From: Methylobacterium sp. B4 | Lineage (GTDB): Bacteria; Pseudomonadota; Alphaproteobacteria; Rhizobiales; Beijerinckiaceae | DNA: 64,000 bases | Direction of reading: 5' to 3' | Assembly: GCF_003201865.1 (NCBI RefSeq) | Contig: NZ_QJJJ01000008.1 | Coordinates: 62,001-126,000, forward strand | In this document: positions 44,961 through 54,440 of the stretch, piece by piece | Position numbering within the stretch: the stretch's first letter is position 1 | How the letters are laid out: each line of letters begins with the position of its first letter | The notes under the pieces: model-generated | Told to the model about the DNA's origin: nothing | The model's input: the letters and a program-made list of their open reading frames with translations, nothing else | The model's database searches: none | Position numbers and translations under genes: made by a program

Positions 44961-45066
44961 CTCATCCTGAGGTGCGGCGCAGCAGCCTCGAAGGATCCTC
45001 CGGATCCCGCGCGATCCCTGGAGGATCCTTCGAGGGCGCCGCTTCGCGCCGCCGCCTCGGGATGAG
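44961..45066. repeat. Palindromic intergenic repeat, family B
   Basis: A 106-bp element between sfnG and sfnB: outer inverted repeats CTCATCCTGAGG (44961-44972) and CCTCGGGATGAG (45055-45066, one mismatch), and a perfect inner 16-bp inverted repeat (44986-45001 with 45020-45035). It can fold into a long hairpin. It is different from family A. Looks like a dispersed REP/MITE-like unit. Confidence 0.75.
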
Positions 45067-45117
45067 GGGGAAGGGTGGGATCGATTCCTTCCGATCCCCT
45101 TCCTTCGGAGACCGCCC

Positions 45118-46377
45118 ATGACCATCGCCGTCATTCCCACCACGGCCGAGGCTGGCAGCCGGCCGCAGGGCGTGCCGGGGCCTGCGCGCCCCGCGACCCC
45201 GGCCCACGTCGTCCGCGACGACGCCGAGGCGATCCGCATCGCCCACGAACTGGCAGAGGAATTCCGCCAGGGCGCGTCCGAGCGCGACCGCACCAACGCC
45301 CGCCCGCTCGCCGAACTCGACGCCTTCTCCCAGAGCGGCCTCTGGTCGATCAACGTGCCGCGGGCCCATGGCGGGCCGGAGGTCTCCTACAGGACGCTGG
45401 CGCAGGTGATCGCGATCATCGCCGCGGCCGATCCCTCCATCGCGCAGATCGCGCAGAACCATCTCGGCATCGTCGCGGCGATCCGCACCGTCTCGGACCC
45501 CGAGCAGCAGGCGCTTCTGTTCGGGCAAGTCCTGAAGGGCACCCGCTTCGGCAACGCCTTCTCGGAGCGCGGCACCCGGCGCGCCGCCGAGTTCGAGACC
45601 CGCTTCACCGATCACGGCGACCACGTCATCGTGCGGGGGCAGAAGTTCTATTCCTCGGGCGCGCTCCTCGCCCATCTCGTGCCGGTCGTCGCCCTCGATG
45701 AGCAGGGCCGCGCCTGGTACGCCATCGCCGGGCGCGACGCGGCCGGGCTCACCGTGATCGACGACTGGTCGGCCTTCGGGCAGCGGGGCACGGCGAGCGG
45801 CACCGTCCTCATCGAGGACGTGCGGGTCGAAAAGAGCCATCTCGTGCCGGGCTACCGCGCCTACGAGGCGCCGCGGGCGGACGCCGCCATCTTCCAGATC
45901 ATCCAGGCCGCCGTCGATGCCGGGATCGGCCGCGAGGCGCTGGCCGACACCATCGACTTCGTGCGCGAGAAGGCCCGCCCCTGGATCGACAGCGGGCAGG
46001 CGCGCGCCTCCGACGACCCCTACACCATCCGCGCCATCGGCGACCTGACGATCCGCCAGCACGCGGCGGAAGCGCTGCTCGACCGGGCGGGGCTGGCCAT
46101 CGACGCGGCGGTGGCGAACCCGACGGCCGAGAGCGTGGCCGCGGCCCAGATCGCGGTCGCCGAGGCCAAGGTGCTGACCACCGAGACCGCGCTGGCGGCC
46201 GCCAACACCCTGTTCGAACTCTCCGGCACCCGCTCGACGCTGGCCGAGCACAACCTCGACCGCCACTGGCGCAACGCCCGGACCCACACCCTTCACGACC
46301 CCGTGCGCTGGAAATACGCGATCATCGGCAACCACGCCCTCAACGGGGTGAACCCGCCGCTCCACGCCTGGAGCTGA
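45118..46377 (+). CDS. sfnB: SfnB-family acyl-CoA dehydrogenase-like oxidoreductase
   Basis: A 419-residue flavoprotein of the acyl-CoA dehydrogenase fold: N-terminal helical domain with SQSGLWSINVPRAHGGPEVS, central beta domain with GQKFYSSGALLAHLVPV and the C-terminal helical domain ending HDPVRWKYAIIGNHALNG, as in the sulfur-acquisition family SfnB. Probably a reduced-flavin-dependent desulfurisation step or accessory of sulfone use; exact reaction unproven. Paired with sfnG. Confidence 0.87.
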   Translation: MTIAVIPTTAEAGSRPQGVPGPARPATPAHVVRDDAEAIRIAHELAEEFRQGASERDRTNARPLAELDAFSQSGLWSINVPRAHGGPEVSYRTLAQVIAIIAAADPSIAQIAQNHLGIVAAIRTVSDPEQQALLFGQVLKGTRFGNAFSERGTRRAAEFETRFTDHGDHVIVRGQKFYSSGALLAHLVPVVALDEQGRAWYAIAGRDAAGLTVIDDWSAFGQRGTASGTVLIEDVRVEKSHLVPGYRAYEAPRADAAIFQIIQAAVDAGIGREALADTIDFVREKARPWIDSGQARASDDPYTIRAIGDLTIRQHAAEALLDRAGLAIDAAVANPTAESVAAAQIAVAEAKVLTTETALAAANTLFELSGTRSTLAEHNLDRHWRNARTHTLHDPVRWKYAIIGNHALNGVNPPLHAWS

Positions 46378-46388
46378 GACATCCTCTC

Positions 46389-46419
46389 CGTCCTTGCGAG
46401 GCGAAGCCGAAGCAATCCA
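46389..46419. repeat. Partial copy of palindromic repeat family A
   Basis: The 31 bp just past sfnB resembles the left half of the unit at 35305 (TTGCGAGGCGAAGCCGAAGC then AATCCA). No right half was found, so it is a truncated copy. Confidence 0.55.
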
Positions 46420-46500
46420 GCGGCAGGACGGAAAGCGGCAGTGCGGCGCGGCCCGCACGCGCCGGCAACCTTGCCCGGACGGTGGGGAAGGCTCGGCGCC

Positions 46501-49242
46501 TCACGCGCAAGCATCTTCCCCCAAAGCTGCCATCACCGCTCCAAAGATCCGGTCCGGCCGGAAGGGCGTGGCGGTGAGCCGGGCGCCGGTGGCGTCGCGG
46601 ATGGCGTTGGCCAACGCGGCGGCGACCGGGTTGAAGGGGGCCTCGCTCATCGACTTGGCGCCGAGCGGCCCGACCTGATCGTGGGTGTCGGCGAACAGCA
46701 CCTCGGTCTCCGGCACGTCGGCGCAGGCCGGGATGGGGTAGCCGCGCAAGGATTGCGTGACCACGCGGCCGTCGCCATCCACGATCACCTCCTCGTGGAG
46801 CGCGGCGCCGAGCGCCTGGGCGACGCCGCCCTCGATCTGGCCGCGGCACTGCATCGGGTTGATCACGGTGCCCGCATCCGCCGCGTGGACGCTTCTGAGG
46901 ATGCGGATCGCGCCGCTGCGTGGATGGACGGCCACGCGAAACGCCTGGACGTTGAAGGAGACCGAGCGCGGGCTGCCCTCGGCCCGGCCCTCCGCGGCGA
47001 TCGGCCCGAGATCCGCGAGCGGCACCGGCCCGGCGGGGGTCTCGACCCGATCCGCCGCGAGCCGGCAGGCGGCCGGGTCGGCGCCCATCCGCGCGGCGGC
47101 CGCGGAGAGGATCGCCTGCGCGAGGGCCTGCGCCGCCCTCAACACGGCCTGACCGCCGACCACCGTGCCGGTGCTGCCGTAGGCGCCGGTATCGTGCGCG
47201 ACGTGATCCGTGTCGGCACCGACGATCCGCACCCGCTCCGGCGCGGCGCCGAGCGCGCTCGCGGCGATCTGGCGGTGGACCGTCGCGGTGCCGTTGCCGA
47301 ACTCCGCGGTGCCGACGCGCCCGGTGTAGGTGCCGTCGGGCTCCAGGAGAAGGCGGGCGTCGGAGACGTGGCCACGGGGCGGGATCGTGTCGATCATCGC
47401 CATGGCCATGCCGGTGCCGACCCGCCAGTCCGGCCCCGGCGGGGCTTGCCCCGCATCGGCCTTCATCGCCGCCTCCACGCCATCGAGGCACTGGTCGAGG
47501 CCGTAGGAACCGATCGCGACGTCGTGCGGCTCCAGGCTGTTGGAGACCATCGGCTCGCCCGGCCGGATCGCGTTGCGGCGGCGCAGTTCGTACGGGTCGA
47601 GGCCTACCATCCGCCCCAGTTCGTCGAGGGCGGATTCCATGGCGAAAACGGTCTGGCTCAGGCCGTAGCCGCGAAACGCCCCGGCCGGCAGGGTGTGGGT
47701 GTAGACGGCGTAGCCGTCGACCCGCTTGTTCGGGCAGGTATAGGCGGCCAGCACCTCGTTGCAGCCGTGATGGATCACCCCGCCGGCATGGTTGCCGTAG
47801 GCGCCGGTGTTCGAGAGCACGTCCAGCGCCATCGCCGTCAGCCGCCCGTCGCGGGTGGCGCCGAGCCGCACCCGGACCCGCATGGGATGGCGGGTGGTGG
47901 TGCCGATGAACTGCTCCTGGCGGGTCAGCTCCCACTTCACCGGGCGGCCGAGCCGCAGCACGGCCAGCGCCACGAGATCCTCGGTCAGCATCTCCTGCTT
48001 ACCGCCGAAGCCGCCGCCGACCCGGCCGCAGGAGACCCGCACCCAGTCGCGGGGCAGATCGAACAGGGTGCAGAGCGCGTCGCGGGTCAGGAAGGGTACC
48101 TGCGTGGAGCTGCGTACGCTCAGGCGCCCGTCCGCGTCGATCTGGCCGAGGCAGCCATGGGTCTCCAGATGGACGTGCTGCACCCGTTGCGAATGGTACA
48201 CGCCCTCGTAGACGTGGTCGGCCTGCGCGAGGCCTGCGGCCACGTCGCCGACCTCGCCGTGGACCTCCGCGGCGAGGTTCGGATGGACGTGGAGCGGGGG
48301 TGCGTCCGCGCCGGGCCGGTCGGCGCTGTCATGGACGAGGGGCGCGCCCGGGCCGAGCGCCAGATCCGGGTCGGTGACGGCGGGCCGAACCGCGTAGGTG
48401 ACGGCGAGCGCGGCGCAGCCGGCTTCCGCCGCCGCCTCGCTCTCGGCCACCACCGCCGCCACCCGCTGGCCGACGAAACGGACGACGGAATCGAGGATCA
48501 GCGTGTCGGCGGCGTCGTCCCGCGGGTCCTCGTGGCGGCCGGTGGAGAAGCGGCGGCCCGGCACGTCGGCATGGGTGAACACCGCCACCACGCCGGGCAG
48601 GGCGAGCGCCGCCGCCCGGTCGATGGCGACGATGCGCGCATGCGGGTGGGGCGAGCGCAGCACCTTGAGGTGGAGCAGGCCCTCCACCGCCGTGTCGAAG
48701 GTGAAGCGGGCGCGCCCGCTCACGGTCTCGGCGGCGGCCGGTGCCGGCAGGTTGCGGCCGACCGGATCGCCCTCGGCCCCCGCATCGACATGGGTGACCC
48801 CGGCCACCGCGTCGCGGATCGCCCGGTAGCCGGTGCAGCGGCAGAGATTGCCTTTCAGCGCCGTCCCGAGATCCCGCCGCCGGCTCGGGTCGAGGGCGGC
48901 CGCGGTCATGATCATGCCGGGTGTGCAGAAGCCGCACTGGAAGCCCTGCGCGGCAAGGAACGCCGCCTGCATCGGATGGAATTGCGCCGGCACGCCCTCT
49001 CCGGGCGCGCAGGGGCCGGACAGACCCTCGATGGTGGTGACGCTGCGCCCCTCCGCCCGGAAGGCGGGCATGAGGCAGGAATGGATCGGTTCGCCGTCGA
49101 GATAGACGGTGCAGGCGCCGCAATCGCCCGCATCGCAGCCCTTCTTGACCCCGAACCAGCCGAGATCGCGCAACAGCGTGCGCAGGCACTGGCCCGGCCG
49201 GGCCGCCGCCTCCTGGGTCAGGCCGTTGACGGTGAGCCTCAC
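46501..49242 (-). CDS. Fused [2Fe-2S]/molybdopterin subunit of a xanthine-dehydrogenase-family enzyme
   Basis: A 913-residue fusion. Residues 1-150 are the two [2Fe-2S] domains: plant-ferredoxin cluster Cys36, 41, 44, 56 (GCDAGDCGACTVYLDG) and second cluster Cys103, 106, 134, 136 (CGFCTPGM; CRCTGY). From about 175 is the molybdenum-cofactor domain: GRVGGGFGGKQE, AFRGYG, and a probable catalytic Glu867 (MSEAPFNP). It hydroxylates a purine, aldehyde or N-heterocycle. GTG start overlaps the stop of the FAD-subunit gene by 4 bp. XdhC and the other usual maturation genes are not adjacent. Substrate unknown. Confidence 0.88.
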   Translation of the reverse strand: MRLTVNGLTQEAAARPGQCLRTLLRDLGWFGVKKGCDAGDCGACTVYLDGEPIHSCLMPAFRAEGRSVTTIEGLSGPCAPGEGVPAQFHPMQAAFLAAQGFQCGFCTPGMIMTAAALDPSRRRDLGTALKGNLCRCTGYRAIRDAVAGVTHVDAGAEGDPVGRNLPAPAAAETVSGRARFTFDTAVEGLLHLKVLRSPHPHARIVAIDRAAALALPGVVAVFTHADVPGRRFSTGRHEDPRDDAADTLILDSVVRFVGQRVAAVVAESEAAAEAGCAALAVTYAVRPAVTDPDLALGPGAPLVHDSADRPGADAPPLHVHPNLAAEVHGEVGDVAAGLAQADHVYEGVYHSQRVQHVHLETHGCLGQIDADGRLSVRSSTQVPFLTRDALCTLFDLPRDWVRVSCGRVGGGFGGKQEMLTEDLVALAVLRLGRPVKWELTRQEQFIGTTTRHPMRVRVRLGATRDGRLTAMALDVLSNTGAYGNHAGGVIHHGCNEVLAAYTCPNKRVDGYAVYTHTLPAGAFRGYGLSQTVFAMESALDELGRMVGLDPYELRRRNAIRPGEPMVSNSLEPHDVAIGSYGLDQCLDGVEAAMKADAGQAPPGPDWRVGTGMAMAMIDTIPPRGHVSDARLLLEPDGTYTGRVGTAEFGNGTATVHRQIAASALGAAPERVRIVGADTDHVAHDTGAYGSTGTVVGGQAVLRAAQALAQAILSAAAARMGADPAACRLAADRVETPAGPVPLADLGPIAAEGRAEGSPRSVSFNVQAFRVAVHPRSGAIRILRSVHAADAGTVINPMQCRGQIEGGVAQALGAALHEEVIVDGDGRVVTQSLRGYPIPACADVPETEVLFADTHDQVGPLGAKSMSEAPFNPVAAALANAIRDATGARLTATPFRPDRIFGAVMAALGEDACA

Positions 49243-50066
49243 GGAGTGCTCTCCCCGGCGAGTTCGCCGCGGATCGCGCGGGAGAGCTCCCGCGTCATGT
49301 GGCGGCGCCAGGCCGGCGCGCCGTGCACGTCGTCGTAGATCGCGTCCTCGGGGATGTGGTCGTCGAGGGCGGCGCGCAGCGCGCCGTCGTCCGGCAGGGC
49401 CGGAAAGGCGATCCGCAGCGGTCGGCGGACGGAGGCCGTGACGGTCAGCGCGAAGGCGCCGCCCGCGTCGAGCGTGCCGATGACGAGCGCGCCCGAGCGC
49501 CCGCCCGGCGTGAGCGACACCCGCCGGAATGCCGCGCGGCGGGTCAGGGCCTGTACGGGGAGAGTGATACTTCGAAGAACCTCGCCCGGGCGCAGGGCCG
49601 TCTCCTGCGGTCCCTCCACGAAGTCGAGGACGCCGAGGCGCCGCTCGCCGCCCTCGGGCGTCCAGAGGGTGCAGACCCCATCCAGGGCGGCGGTGAGCGC
49701 GATCATCGGCCCGGCGGGCAGCGCGAGGCAGAGGTTGCCGCCGACGGTGGCGACGTTGCCGATCTTGAACGAGCCGAGCAGGGCCCGGCAGCACGGGCCG
49801 ATCAGTCCCGTCGCGCTCCAGGCGGCGGGCGGCTCGAAGCGATCGAGCCCGGCGAGGGTGCAGGTGGCGGCGATCGTGAGGCCGTCCTCCGTCGCCGTCA
49901 GCGGCGGCCAGCCGAGGCCGGCGAGGTCGATCAGCCGATTCAGGGCGGGTTGCGGCTCGGAGAACAGCCAGGTGCCGCCGCCGAGCCACGCATCGCCCGG
50001 CCGCCAGGAGGGCAGTTCGGCGCGCGCGCCGGGCCGGAGGACCGCATCGACCGTGTTGAGATCCAT
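49239..50066 (-). CDS. FAD-binding subunit of the xanthine-dehydrogenase-family enzyme
   Basis: A 275-residue CoxM/XdhB-type flavoprotein passing electrons from the iron-sulfur clusters to an acceptor. The FAD motifs are GDAWLGGGTWLF (23-35) and FKIGNVATVGGNLCLALP (about 100-117). It is the first gene of the unit and overlaps the fused FeS/Mo gene by 4 bp. The initial ATG at 50066 fits the family start. Confidence 0.87.
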   Translation of the reverse strand: MDLNTVDAVLRPGARAELPSWRPGDAWLGGGTWLFSEPQPALNRLIDLAGLGWPPLTATEDGLTIAATCTLAGLDRFEPPAAWSATGLIGPCCRALLGSFKIGNVATVGGNLCLALPAGPMIALTAALDGVCTLWTPEGGERRLGVLDFVEGPQETALRPGEVLRSITLPVQALTRRAAFRRVSLTPGGRSGALVIGTLDAGGAFALTVTASVRRPLRIAFPALPDDGALRAALDDHIPEDAIYDDVHGAPAWRRHMTRELSRAIRGELAGESTP

Positions 50067-50251
50067 CGCCCTTCCGCCGGCGCCCCTCGTCCCGAGGTCT
50101 CAGCAAGGAGCCTGCCAGCGGGGCCGGGGGTGGGCAAGGGTGGCACTGATCCCCTTTGATGCAATCGCCACCAACCCGATCATCGCCGACACAATCCGTG
50201 TGACAGGCGCCGAATACCGCCACGCCGCCCATGCCTTGCTGCCGACAATTC

Positions 50252-50266
50252 TGGACATTATGTCCA
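50252..50266. promoter_or_regulatory. Probable operator of the toxin–antitoxin pair
   Basis: A perfect 15-bp palindrome TGGACATTATGTCCA, 32 bp upstream of the antitoxin ATG. It overlaps a plausible -10, with TTGCTG about 16 bp upstream. PhdYefM antitoxins bind such palindromes to repress their own operon. Confidence 0.55.
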
Positions 50267-50297
50267 AGATCTATCATGTCGAAGGTGGGAGCTTACG

Positions 50298-50540
50298 ATG
50301 AAGACGTGGCAGGCCGCCGAGGCAAAGCAGAATTTCGCCAAGCTCGTCGAGGCGGCCTCGTCCGAGCCGCAGGCCGTCATGCGTCACTCGGAATGCGTCG
50401 GCATCGTGCTCTCGCCGGAGCATTATCGGGCGTTGAAGGCGCAGGCCGACGCGCAATTCGCGCGTTTCCTGCTGTCATCGCCTCTGAGCGAGGACGATTT
50501 CGATTCCGGCCTGGGTATGAGCCTGTCGTCCGGTGGCTGA
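50298..50540 (+). CDS. PhdYefM-family antitoxin
   Basis: An 80-residue protein starting MKTWQAAEAKQNFAKLVEAA, the standard Phd/YefM N-terminal DNA-binding fold, with VMRHSECVGIVLSPEHYRAL before the toxin-neutralising tail (DDFDSGLG). It overlaps the PIN toxin gene by 8 bp. It would bind the toxin and repress the operon. Confidence 0.88.
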   Translation: MKTWQAAEAKQNFAKLVEAASSEPQAVMRHSECVGIVLSPEHYRALKAQADAQFARFLLSSPLSEDDFDSGLGMSLSSGG

Positions 50541-51030
50541 GCCGCCGAGGGGCTATCTCATCGACACGAACGTCCTCTCCAGGAAGTCTTCGGACGAGAA
50601 GGCGCCCGAGGTCCGCTGGCTGATGGAGAATGCCGCGCTCATTCGTATCAGTGCAGTGACCATCGCGGAGATGCGGCGTGGGCTGATCCTGAAAAAGCGG
50701 AAGCTCGAGGCCACGCGAGACATACGGGTCAGAAGGCGAGACGAGCCGATTCTCGCCGCCAAGATGGCTTGGTACGAGACGCTCCGCGGACGGTACGCCG
50801 ACCGCATCGTGGCCATCGACGCGGATGTCGCGGAAAAGTGGGCGGACGTCTCGGTCGACTTTCCCTCGCTGCGGGACGGCGACAAGGCGATCCTGGCGAC
50901 CGCCCTCGTCCATGGGTTCGGGGTGGCGACGCGCAACCTCGGGGACTTCAGGGCTTCCGGGGTTGCGTTGGTCGATCCGTTCGATCCGGCGACGTGGGAG
51001 GAGGGGGCCGACGAACAGTCGTCCCCGTGA
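50533..51030 (+). CDS. PIN-domain toxin (VapC/FitB-like)
   Basis: A 165-residue ribonuclease toxin. Acidic active-site residues: Asp11 (LIDTNVLS), Glu46 (AVTIAEMRRG), Asp117 (GDKAILATAL) and Asp138 (ATRNLGDF). The SAVTIAEMRRGL pattern is close to FitB. GTG start overlapping the antitoxin gene. Pairing PhdYefM with PIN, rather than VapB, is common in alphaproteobacteria. Confidence 0.88.
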   Translation: MAEPPRGYLIDTNVLSRKSSDEKAPEVRWLMENAALIRISAVTIAEMRRGLILKKRKLEATRDIRVRRRDEPILAAKMAWYETLRGRYADRIVAIDADVAEKWADVSVDFPSLRDGDKAILATALVHGFGVATRNLGDFRASGVALVDPFDPATWEEGADEQSSP

Positions 51031-51201
51031 CGGAGCGACCAGAGCGGCGAATTCCGGTCAGGTCTGGGCCGGAAAACGGGACATGGACGAGGACTTCGTT
51101 CCGGCCGGGACCGGGCAAGGGAAGGTTCGGCGAAACCGATCGCTCCGCGGTGGACACCCGGACCGCGATCCGCAATCCGGGTGCCTCCATTCGGGAAGAC
51201 C

Positions 51202-53439
51202 TCAGGTCCGGCGCTGGGCCGCGCCCTCCCGCTCGGTCCAGCCGTCGAGCACCTTGTCGAGGGTGAGCGGGTAGTCGCGGATGCGCAGGCCCGTGGCGTT
51301 GTAGACGGCGTTCGCCAGAGCCGCCCCGGCGCCGCAGATGCTGACCTCGCCCAAGCCCTTGCTCTTGAGCGGGTTCGCCTTGTCGTCGAGTTCGGGCAGG
51401 AACACCGCGTCGATGGCCGGCACGTCGGCATGGGCCGGCACATGGTACTCGGCCAGATCGTGGTTCACGAAGTAGCCGTAGCGGGTATCGGTCTCGGCGG
51501 CCTCCATCAGCGCCGCGCCGATGCCGAAGATCATGCCGCCGAGTGCTTGCGAGCGGGCGGTCTTCTGATTGAGGATGCGCCCGCCGGTGAACACGCCGAG
51601 CATCCGCCGCAACCGGATCTCGCCGGTGTCGATATCCACGCCGACCTCGGCGAAATGCGCGCCGAAGGAGTGCTGCGAGTACTGCTCCTTCATCGCGCCG
51701 GGCTTGATCTCGCCCTTGGCCTCGACGCCCTGCGCTCCGGCCAGATCCGTCAGCGCCTCCGAGCGGTTGCCGGAAGTGACGCGCCCTTCCGAGAACACGG
51801 CGCCCTCGGGCGTCATGCCGGCCGATTGCAGCAGCGACTGGCGGAGGTTGTCGCAGGCGACGTACAGCGCCGAGCCGGCCGAGCCCGCGCCGAACGAACC
51901 GCCGGAGCCGGCGGCCTTCGGATAGGCGGTGTCGCCGATCTCGACGCGGATGCGCTCGATCGGCAAGCCCATCATCTCGCCCGCGATCTGGGCCAGGATG
52001 GTGTAGGTGCCGGTGCCGATATCGGTCATCGCCATCCGCACGGTCAGCGTACCGTCGGGGTTGAGCCGCACGCCGGCCTGCGAGGGCATCAGCGGGTTGA
52101 GCCGCGAGGCCGCCGCCATGCCCATGCCGACGAGCCATTGCCCGTCCCGCGTCGCGCCGGTCGCCCCGCGCTTGTCCCAGCCGAAGCGCCGGGCGCCCTC
52201 CCGCATGCAGGCGACGAGCTGGCGGGTGGAGAAGGGCACCTTCTTCTCCGGGTCCTGCTCCGGCTCGTTGCGGATGCGCAGCTCGATCGGGTCGATCTTC
52301 AGCTGCTCGGCCAACTCGTCCATGGCGCATTCGAAGGCGAGCTGGCCGACCGCCTCGCCCGGCGCCCGCATGGCGGAGGCGATCGGCACGTTGAGGTTGG
52401 CGAGCCGGTGCCGGGTCAGGCGGTTCTGCGCCGCGTAGAGCGAGCGGGTGACGACGGCCGAGGTCTCGTAGAACACGTCGCCCGGCGCGGTCGCCGACCA
52501 GGATTCATGGGCGATCGCGGTCAGCCGGCCGTTCTCGTCGGCGCCCAGGCGAATGCGCTGGATCGTGTCCGTGCGGTGGGTCGCGACGTGGAATTCCTGC
52601 TGGCGGGTCAACGCGACCTTGACCGGGCGCTTGAGGCTCTTCGAGGCGAGCGCGGAGAGAATCGCCTCGGGCTGCGGCTGGAGCTTCGAGCCGAAGCCGC
52701 CGCCGATATAGTGCGAGACGAGCCGGACGTTCTCGGGCTTGAGCTTCAAGACTGAGGCGAGCGAGGTCTGGCCGCGGTTGAGCATCTGGTTGGCGGTGAA
52801 CAGCGTGACGCGCTCACCGTCCGGTCCCGCCTCCCAGGAGGCGATGGTGGCGTGCGGCTCCATCTGCGCGTGGATCTGCACCGGCGTGGTGTATTCCACG
52901 TCGAGCTTGACCGGAGCGCCGGCGAAGGCGCCGTCGAAGTCGCCGAGCTTGGAATCAGGCGGCGTCTGCGCCGGTTTCGGCTCGACGGCCGTGGGCCGGG
53001 CCGCCTTCAGCGAGGCCTCGGGTTTCTCGACGTGGTACTCGGCCTTCACGAGGGCTGCCGCCGCGCGGGCCTGCTCGAAGCTTTGCGCCACCACGAAGGC
53101 GATGGGCTGGCCGTGGAAGCGGATCTCGGTGCCCTGCAATTGGGGGTAGACCTGCTCCTTCTTCTCGCCCTGCTCCGGCACGTTCTCGTGGGTCATGACG
53201 AGAAGGACGCCCGGCGCGCGCTTGGCCGCGGAGACGTCGAGGCTGCGGATGCGGCCCTTCGCGATGCCGGCCTCGACGAGGAAGCCGTAGGCAGGGTTCT
53301 TGAGGTCGCGGGTTTCGTAGGCGTAGGGCGCACGGCCCGTGACCTTGAGGCGCCCGTCGATGCGGTCGATGGGGCGGCCGACGAGCCCCTCCGCCTTGCC
53401 GTCGAGGGGCGTCGCGCCGATCGGCTGGTTCATGTCCAT
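51202..53439 (-). CDS. paoC: Periplasmic aldehyde oxidoreductase, molybdenum-binding subunit (PaoC-like)
   Basis: A 745-residue molybdenum-cofactor subunit of a heterotrimeric aldehyde oxidoreductase that oxidises aldehydes to acids. Family motifs: VGRPIDRIDGRLKVTGRA at the start, SHYIGGGFGSKL, SAMRAPGEAVGQLAFE, and catalytic Glu698 (KGLGEVSICG). Third gene of paoA-paoB-paoC on the minus strand, starting 13 bp after paoB. No own signal; the E. coli complex is exported by the Tat signal on PaoA. Confidence 0.9.
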   Translation of the reverse strand: MDMNQPIGATPLDGKAEGLVGRPIDRIDGRLKVTGRAPYAYETRDLKNPAYGFLVEAGIAKGRIRSLDVSAAKRAPGVLLVMTHENVPEQGEKKEQVYPQLQGTEIRFHGQPIAFVVAQSFEQARAAAALVKAEYHVEKPEASLKAARPTAVEPKPAQTPPDSKLGDFDGAFAGAPVKLDVEYTTPVQIHAQMEPHATIASWEAGPDGERVTLFTANQMLNRGQTSLASVLKLKPENVRLVSHYIGGGFGSKLQPQPEAILSALASKSLKRPVKVALTRQQEFHVATHRTDTIQRIRLGADENGRLTAIAHESWSATAPGDVFYETSAVVTRSLYAAQNRLTRHRLANLNVPIASAMRAPGEAVGQLAFECAMDELAEQLKIDPIELRIRNEPEQDPEKKVPFSTRQLVACMREGARRFGWDKRGATGATRDGQWLVGMGMAAASRLNPLMPSQAGVRLNPDGTLTVRMAMTDIGTGTYTILAQIAGEMMGLPIERIRVEIGDTAYPKAAGSGGSFGAGSAGSALYVACDNLRQSLLQSAGMTPEGAVFSEGRVTSGNRSEALTDLAGAQGVEAKGEIKPGAMKEQYSQHSFGAHFAEVGVDIDTGEIRLRRMLGVFTGGRILNQKTARSQALGGMIFGIGAALMEAAETDTRYGYFVNHDLAEYHVPAHADVPAIDAVFLPELDDKANPLKSKGLGEVSICGAGAALANAVYNATGLRIRDYPLTLDKVLDGWTEREGAAQRRT

Positions 53440-53452
53440 AGCGGGATTGTCC

Positions 53453-54427
53453 TCAGGCTCGCAGGGCGTCGGTGACGGTGGCGCGCAGCGTCCGGCGGGT
53501 GAGCGGGATCTTGAAGTCGTTCGAGCCCTGGCCGCGGGCACCCTCCAGCACCCGATCGGACGCGGCATCGGCCGAGCCGGTCTCGACCAGCGCGGCCTCG
53601 GCCGCCTCGACCCGCCAGGGCTTGTGCGCCAGCCCACCGAAGGCGAGCTTGGCCAGTCTCGGCCGGTTGCCCTCGCCCTTGGCGATGATGGCGGCCACCG
53701 ACACCGTGGCGAAGGCGTAGGAGGCCCGGTCGCGGACCTTGCGGTAGAGATGCACGCCCTCGATGGGCTTCGGCAGCGTCACGGCGGTGATGAGTTCGCC
53801 GGGCTCGAGGTTGGTCTCGATCTGCGGCGTGTCGCCGGGCAGGCGATGGAACTCGGCGATCGGGATCGTTCGCGTGGCGCCCTTCGGATCCACGGTCTCC
53901 ACCGTCGCGTCGAGGACGCGCATCGCCACGTTCATGTCGGAGGGGTTGGTGGCGATGCAGGACTCGCTCGCGCCCAGCACCGCCATGATCCGGTTGAACC
54001 CGCCGATGGCCGCGCAGCCCGAGCCCGGCTCGCGTTTGTTGCAGGGTTTGGTCGTGTCGTAGAAGTAGTAGCAGCGGGTCCGCTGCAGCAGGTTGCCGGC
54101 GGTCGTCGCCTTGTTGCGCAGCTGACCCGAGGCGCCCGCGAGCAGGGCCTTGCCCAGCACCGCGTAGTCCTTCCGTACCCGCGGATGCGCAGCGAGGTCG
54201 GAATTGCGCACCAGCGCGCCGATGCGCAGGCCGCCATCCTTCGTGTCGGTGACCTCGGCCAGCGGCAGGCGGTTGACGTCGATCAGGGTGGCGGGCGTCT
54301 CGATCTGAAGCTTCATCAGGTCGAGCAGGTTGGTGCCACCGGCGATGAAGCGGGCGCCGGGCCGCTCGGCGGCAAGGCGCGCCGCGTCCTGAACCGTGGC
54401 GGGACGCTCATAGGCGAAAGCCTTCAT
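53453..54427 (-). CDS. paoB: Aldehyde oxidoreductase FAD subunit with [4Fe-4S] (PaoB-like)
   Basis: A 324-residue FAD subunit. FAD motifs [14 protein letters not shown] (26-39) and [15 protein letters not shown] (101-115). Four cysteines (119, 129, 138, 157) sit in the loop after the second motif, as in the extra [4Fe-4S]-containing insert of E. coli PaoB; ordinary xanthine dehydrogenase FAD subunits, including that at 49239-50066, lack it. 13-bp spacing to both neighbours shows an operon. Confidence 0.9.
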   Translation of the reverse strand: MKAFAYERPATVQDAARLAAERPGARFIAGGTNLLDLMKLQIETPATLIDVNRLPLAEVTDTKDGGLRIGALVRNSDLAAHPRVRKDYAVLGKALLAGASGQLRNKATTAGNLLQRTRCYYFYDTTKPCNKREPGSGCAAIGGFNRIMAVLGASESCIATNPSDMNVAMRVLDATVETVDPKGATRTIPIAEFHRLPGDTPQIETNLEPGELITAVTLPKPIEGVHLYRKVRDRASYAFATVSVAAIIAKGEGNRPRLAKLAFGGLAHKPWRVEAAEAALVETGSADAASDRVLEGARGQGSNDFKIPLTRRTLRATVTDALRA

Positions 54428-54440
54428 GGGGTTCGCCTCC

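Noticed and set aside
44961..45066. Possible riboswitch or sRNA between sfnG and sfnB
   Set aside because: The nested palindrome looks like a dispersed repeat rather than an aptamer; no known sulfur riboswitch pattern is visible.
46441..49338. 965-codon plus-strand open frame opposite the molybdenum enzyme gene
   Set aside because: His/Gly/Arg-rich shadow of a well-supported gene on the other strand.
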